DNA of 19,351 nt from CALBZH01 sp964538515 (GTDB taxonomy: Bacteria; Desulfobacterota; Syntrophobacteria; Syntrophobacterales; Syntrophobacteraceae), in the NCBI GenBank assembly GCA_964538515.1, contig CAZIEW010000085.1, positions 1-19,351 on the forward strand, written 5' to 3'. Below the pieces are notes generated by a model that worked only from the letters and a program-made list of their open reading frames with translations, ran no database searches and had not been told where the DNA came from. Position 1 is the first letter of the stretch, and each line of letters opens with the position of its first letter. Shown here piece by piece: positions 16,185-19,351 of this stretch. The translations under genes were made by a program, and so were the position numbers.

Positions 16185-17240
16185 TCAGCCATTTCTTCGC
16201 TCGATACGGCCTTGCGCGGACAGCAAGGCCGCGAGCACCTGCTCGACCGAAATCCCTTCCATACACCGCCACTGCGCGCATTTCCTGCGCTTGAAGCAGG
16301 GCGAGCAGGGCAAGCTCGATCGGATAATCGTATGCATGCCTCCGTAGGGCCCCGTGCGATCCGGACTGGTTGGCCCGAAGAGCGCAAGCACGGGAACGTT
16401 CAGGCCGGCAGCGATGTGCATCGGACCCGTGTCGTTTGATATCAGCCACTTCGCGCGACGGATGATCTCAACCAGCTCACGGAGGCTCGTCCGTCCCGCC
16501 AGCGAAACGGCTCTCCCCGCCGAATGACCCACAACAACGGAGGCCAGCCCAGCGTCCGCCTTGCCGGCCACCACCAACGACGTCCAGGGAAGACGGGAGG
16601 CCAGCTCCCCAAAGCGCTCCGCAGGCCATTTCTTGGCCTCTCCTCCCGCCGATGGCGCCATCACCACATAGTGCTCCGGGAGCGTTGCCAGCAGTGGAGA
16701 CTCAACCGGAGGGGAAAAGGCGTGGCGGACGGGGTCTGCCGAGCAGCCCAGGAAACGTGCTATCTGCAGATAGCGGTCGATGGCATGCACATCCCTTCCG
16801 CCTCTCACACGGTGCGTGTAGAAAAACGGACTGGTTTCCCGGCCTTCTCTAAACCCGATTCTAACGGGGCATCGGGTGAGACCCGCGATCAAGCCGCTCC
16901 GAAAGAGTCCCTGAAGGTCCACGACCCAGTCAAACCGCTCCGCCCTCAGGTCTCGCCCGAGCCCCCAAAGCGCACGCAATGTCTCACCGGCGGATTCCAG
17001 TCGCTTCCATCGATCCTTGTCAATGATCCAAAGCCTGCTGATCTTCGGGTTATCCCGAAGGATACCGTCGAGCCCCCTGGCCACCACCCAGTGAACCTCG
17101 GCATCCGGAAATCGATCCGTAAAGGCGTGCAGGAAGGTGAGTCCATGCACCACGTCGCCGAGCGCGCTCGGCTTGATGACGAGAACCTTTCGTGGCAAGA
17201 CGTCGGAAAGGTTTCTTCCGGATACGGCTCTACTTCTCAT
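16185..17240 (-). CDS. GT9 heptosyltransferase (WaaC/WaaF family)
   Basis: A 351-aa cytoplasmic glycosyltransferase that probably transfers L-glycero-D-manno-heptose from ADP-heptose to the LPS inner core. Family marks are KVLVIKPSALGDVVHGL at the N-terminus (the GD loop), FDWVVDLQGLFRSGL, RIGF and the donor-site block NDTGPMHIAAGLNVPVLALFGPTSPDRTGPYG. The C-terminal cysteine cluster PCSPCFKRRKC...CM is also typical. WaaC rather than WaaF is slightly favoured by general appearance, but I do not assign it. The ATG at 17240 has no clear ribosome site; TTG at 17198 (LPRKVLVIKPS) is in frame closer to the homology and remains possible. It is the first gene of the seven-gene LPS operon. Confidence 0.9.
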   Translation of the reverse strand: MRSRAVSGRNLSDVLPRKVLVIKPSALGDVVHGLTFLHAFTDRFPDAEVHWVVARGLDGILRDNPKISRLWIIDKDRWKRLESAGETLRALWGLGRDLRAERFDWVVDLQGLFRSGLIAGLTRCPVRIGFREGRETSPFFYTHRVRGGRDVHAIDRYLQIARFLGCSADPVRHAFSPPVESPLLATLPEHYVVMAPSAGGEAKKWPAERFGELASRLPWTSLVVAGKADAGLASVVVGHSAGRAVSLAGRTSLRELVEIIRRAKWLISNDTGPMHIAAGLNVPVLALFGPTSPDRTGPYGGMHTIIRSSLPCSPCFKRRKCAQWRCMEGISVEQVLAALLSAQGRIERRNG

Positions 17241-17318
17241 GGCTGCACGACCAGTCCCATTGGACCCGCTCAGTATGGAGAAACAGGTGAATCATCGCCA
17301 CGCTTCAACCAGGGTGGG

Positions 17319-17350
17319 ACCTTACTGCCAAAGACGCCCCCCCTTGTCAA
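17319..17350 (-). promoter_or_regulatory. Possible LPS-operon promoter (-35 element only)
   Basis: TTGACA on the minus strand (17345-17350) is a perfect -35, but the best -10-like hexamer (TAAGGT, 17319-17324) sits at a too-long 20-base spacing. A promoter for the seven-gene operon must lie somewhere in 17241-17593; this is the best single element I see. A second TATAAG on the plus strand near 17416 has no matching -35. Confidence 0.2.
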
Positions 17351-17548
17351 CTCCCGCAAGCCGGGACCCTCCCGTTTCCCGGATGTCCGGTGTGGGCTTT
17401 TCAAAAAATATCTGCTATAAGCATCTCCCAACCGGAAGCTGAAACATCCTCAAGATCGAGGCTGCAGTCGTTGCCGCCGCTTCATAGGCCCGTTTCGAGC
17501 TCGCGGGAGAAAAGGCCGCCGGGCGCATTTTCGGCTGCAGTTAGTCTT

Positions 17549-17577
17549 TTGTAAGCGGTTGAGAAATGTCTTATAGT
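17549..17577 (+). promoter_or_regulatory. Promoter for the methyltransferase/DUF72 unit
   Basis: TTGTAA (17549-17554), a 17-base spacer and TATAGT (17572-17577) give four of six and five of six consensus matches. Transcription would start near 17584 and leave an 88-base leader. A short imperfect hairpin (ATCCCGGG/CCCGGAT, about 17609-17631) lies within this leader. The rest of the 17241-17671 intergenic region shows no gene. Confidence 0.55.
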
Positions 17578-17671
17578 AGAATCTCGAATAAGCATGACAG
17601 CCGTAGAGATCCCGGGTGAAGTTGCCCGGATGCGGCCGTGTCGATGTCCTATAGATCTATCAGGAGCCATC

Positions 17672-18322
17672 ATGATCGAGACACTGACTTATGTGAAGAA
17701 CTTTCTACGGGATCGCCAGGTTGCTTCGATTACCCCCACGTCGCAATTCGGAGTCCGGGGATTGTGCGGCACCATTGACTTCAAACAAACACGCGTCATC
17801 GTTGAATACGGCCCCGGAACCGGGGTTTTCACCCACTATCTCCTCCGGAACATGCGATCTGACAGCAAGCTCATCGCCATCGAGCGTAACCGGGATTTCG
17901 GCTCTTTCCTCAAGCAGACCATCCATGATCCCCGCATCAAGATTTTCAACGACAGCGCCGAGAACGTGATCGACACCCTGAGCGCGTGCAAAGAATCTGC
18001 AGCCGATTATGTCATTTCGGGCATCCCTTTCATGTGGATCCCGGACGACGTCAAAGACAAGATCATCGAGAGCACCTACAAGGCTCTCAAGCCCGGAGGC
18101 AAATTCCTCGTGTACCAGACATGCCTCCAGCTGGACTGCCATCTCAAAGTCCATCTCGAGCACGTGTTCGGCCCCGTGCACGCACGCTACGAAATCAGGA
18201 ACTTTCCTCCATTGCGCCTTTATGAGGCGACCAAGTCGACGGCGGCGTTTCAGCTGCCCGGAAACGGCGGCAACGGACACAACGGAAGCAACGGCAAGAA
18301 CGGAAACGGGCACGGGCGTTGA
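17672..18322 (+). CDS. SAM-dependent methyltransferase, phospholipid N-methyltransferase/rRNA dimethylase-like
   Basis: A 216-aa class I methyltransferase. The SAM-binding motif I is VEYGPGTGVFTHYLL (44-58), motif II is LIAIERNRDF, and the motif IV position reads SGIPFMWIP rather than the NPP(Y/F) of nucleic-acid adenine methyltransferases. This SG(I/L)PF form is typical of bacterial PmtA-type phosphatidylethanolamine methyltransferases and related dimethylase-like proteins, so a lipid amine is a plausible substrate, but this is not proved. There is no clear membrane segment. The ATG at 17672 is set by AGGAG 6 bases upstream; the frame is open to 17594. The last 20 residues are almost only Gly, Asn and a few His/Ser/Lys. 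A DUF72 gene follows 39 bases later, probably co-transcribed. Confidence 0.82.
   Translation: MIETLTYVKNFLRDRQVASITPTSQFGVRGLCGTIDFKQTRVIVEYGPGTGVFTHYLLRNMRSDSKLIAIERNRDFGSFLKQTIHDPRIKIFNDSAENVIDTLSACKESAADYVISGIPFMWIPDDVKDKIIESTYKALKPGGKFLVYQTCLQLDCHLKVHLEHVFGPVHARYEIRNFPPLRLYEATKSTAAFQLPGNGGNGHNGSNGKNGNGHGR
18261..18319 (+). repeat. Degenerate 9-base repeat encoding a Gly/Asn tail
   Basis: AACGG recurs about every 9 bases (CAACGGACA, CAACGGAAG, CAACGGCAA, GAACGGAAA), encoding N-G-x units at the end of the methyltransferase. It looks like a short expandable tandem repeat inside a coding region. Confidence 0.65.
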
Positions 18323-18361
18323 CATTCGCAAGGGGCACCGCCGACAGCCGGGGGGTCCATC

Positions 18362-19351
18362 GTGACGAGTAACGCATCGCATCCACCCGGTTCTTCAATG
18401 CTTCGGGACCGCCCCGACCCTGACAGTTTTCACTTCCGAGGTCTTCATCCGCTAGTGTGCCTGGGCACAGCCAGCGATCGGTACGGCGGCTGGATCGGGC
18501 AGATTTATTCCCCGGACCGCTATTCGGGCCGATTGAGCACACGGTCCCATAGGGTCGGCGGAAAGTCTTATCGAGAACAGGTGCTCCCGGTGGACAGCGT
18601 CGCCGAGTATTTTGAGCATTTTTCGGTTCTTGAGATTGATTTTACCTTCTATGGCCTTCTGTTGTCGGAAGACGGCAGACCGACCTCGACGTATGCCGTC
18701 CTTGAGAGCTACCGTGATCATCTCCCCGAAGGTGCCCGGATCTTCCTGAAAGCCCCCCAAACGATTTTCGCCCAGAAAATCCGGGAAGCCGGCCAGTTTG
18801 TGCCAAACCCGCGCTACCTGGATCACCGGGTTTTTTCTGAAAGCTTTTACTACCCGGCCGTTCGTCTCTTGGAAGACCGTCTTGCCGGGCTCCTTTTTGA
18901 GCAGGAATACCAGCGGCAAACGGAACGGGTGCCTGCAACGGCGCTCGCCGATGGTCTTGAGCGCTTTTTCGACCACATCCCCGAGGATTCCCGGTATCAC
19001 GTGGAACTGCGCACGGAGTCCTACCTGGGGCCGGAAATCTTCCGTGTGCTGGATCGTCATGGGGTCGGCCAAGTCTTCTCCCGCTGGACCTGGCTCCCTC
19101 CACTTCCCAAACAACTGGCCCGTGCCAATGGGCGTTTTTTCAGCCGGGCGCGCGATTGCGTGATCCGCGTGATGACACCCATCGGGATGCGCTACGAGGA
19201 GGCTTACGCCAAGGCGTTTCCATTTGATCGAATGGTTGATGCCTTGTTTCAGTCCGCCCTCGTGGATGAGACCATCCATATCGCTCGAGCAGCCATGGAA
19301 CAGAATATCATGGTGAACGTCTTGATCAACAACCGCGCAGGGGGCAACGCC
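18362..19351 (+). CDS. DUF72 (YecE-like) protein, C-terminus outside window
   Basis: 330 codons are open to the window end. The protein matches the DUF72 TIM-barrel family of unknown function: LVCLGTASDRYGGWIGQIYS near residue 32, VLEIDFTFYG, ARIFLKAPQTIF, the central YHVELRTESYLGPE and FSRWTWLPPLPKQ, and the ending VLINNRAGGNA. That ending normally precedes only a short final helix, so perhaps 10-20 residues are missing. A GTG at 18362 is taken as start because a G-rich run (CCGGGGGG) precedes it. The ATG at 18398 is an alternative with a poorer site. It lies 39 bases after the methyltransferase, in the same direction, so probably the same transcript. I read this frame directly; it is not closed by a stop within the window. 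Confidence 0.87.
   Translation, partial: MTSNASHPPGSSMLRDRPDPDSFHFRGLHPLVCLGTASDRYGGWIGQIYSPDRYSGRLSTRSHRVGGKSYREQVLPVDSVAEYFEHFSVLEIDFTFYGLLLSEDGRPTSTYAVLESYRDHLPEGARIFLKAPQTIFAQKIREAGQFVPNPRYLDHRVFSESFYYPAVRLLEDRLAGLLFEQEYQRQTERVPATALADGLERFFDHIPEDSRYHVELRTESYLGPEIFRVLDRHGVGQVFSRWTWLPPLPKQLARANGRFFSRARDCVIRVMTPIGMRYEEAYAKAFPFDRMVDALFQSALVDETIHIARAAMEQNIMVNVLINNRAGGNA

Noticed and set aside
17482..17673. 63-aa minus-strand frame in the 17241-17671 spacer
   Set aside because: It lies over the plus-strand promoter and leader; no motif and no ribosome site.

Overview
The window looks like the chromosome of an anaerobic, Gram-negative, sulfate- or sulfite-reducing bacterium of the Desulfobacterota, plausibly a relative of the Syntrophobacterales. 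The grounds are a reductive-type dissimilatory sulfite reductase (DsrA, DsrB, with DsrD, which marks the reductive pathway), a siroheme decarboxylase of the alternative heme pathway, an acetoacetate-CoA ligase and a lipopolysaccharide (LPS) core operon. DNA is GC-rich throughout. I see no tRNA, rRNA, CRISPR array, insertion sequence or phage gene. The taxonomic placement is inference.

Region 1 (1-2600, minus strand): a dsrD-dsrA-dsrB unit read leftwards, dsrB being cut by the window edge. dsrD lies upstream of dsrA instead of in its usual place after dsrB. A good sigma70-like promoter precedes dsrD, and a possible attenuator and a small inverted repeat lie between dsrD and dsrA.

Region 2 (2600-4430): divergent from dsr, a TPR-repeat protein and a SlyD-like FKBP peptidyl-prolyl isomerase form a two-gene plus-strand unit. 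It meets, tail to tail with only 3 bases between stop codons, a minus-strand gene for an unrecognised 113-aa protein.

Region 3 (4430-6950): a single-chain AhbA-AhbB fusion (siroheme decarboxylase) is followed in the same direction by the 113-aa gene. Its leader carries a 12-bp inverted repeat over the predicted transcription start. Divergent from it is an unrecognised 392-aa protein ending at a strong hairpin terminator. Siroheme is both the DsrAB prosthetic group and the substrate of the decarboxylase, so regions 1 and 3 share a cofactor.

Region 4 (6950-9220): a monocistronic acetoacetate-CoA ligase with its own promoter candidate, ending at a large stem-loop between convergent genes.

Region 5 (9228-17240, minus strand): a compact seven-gene LPS core operon, in transcription order: GT9 heptosyltransferase, WaaE/KdtX-like GT2, the MsbA lipid flippase, then four GT4 glycosyltransferases, the last WaaG-like. 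Gaps are short, with one TGATG overlap. Several real starts are internal to longer open frames, and one is GTG.

Region 6 (17241-19351, plus strand): after a 431-bp divergent intergenic region come a PmtA/rRNA-dimethylase-like methyltransferase with a Gly/Asn-rich tail and a DUF72 (YecE-like) protein cut by the window end.

The best leads for something undescribed are the dsrD-first order, the extra cysteines in the DsrA siroheme-cluster motif, the inverted repeat in front of the fused siroheme decarboxylase, and the two unrecognised proteins plus the TPR/FKBP pair around the dsr and ahb genes. I do not see a clearly new defence or mobile system.
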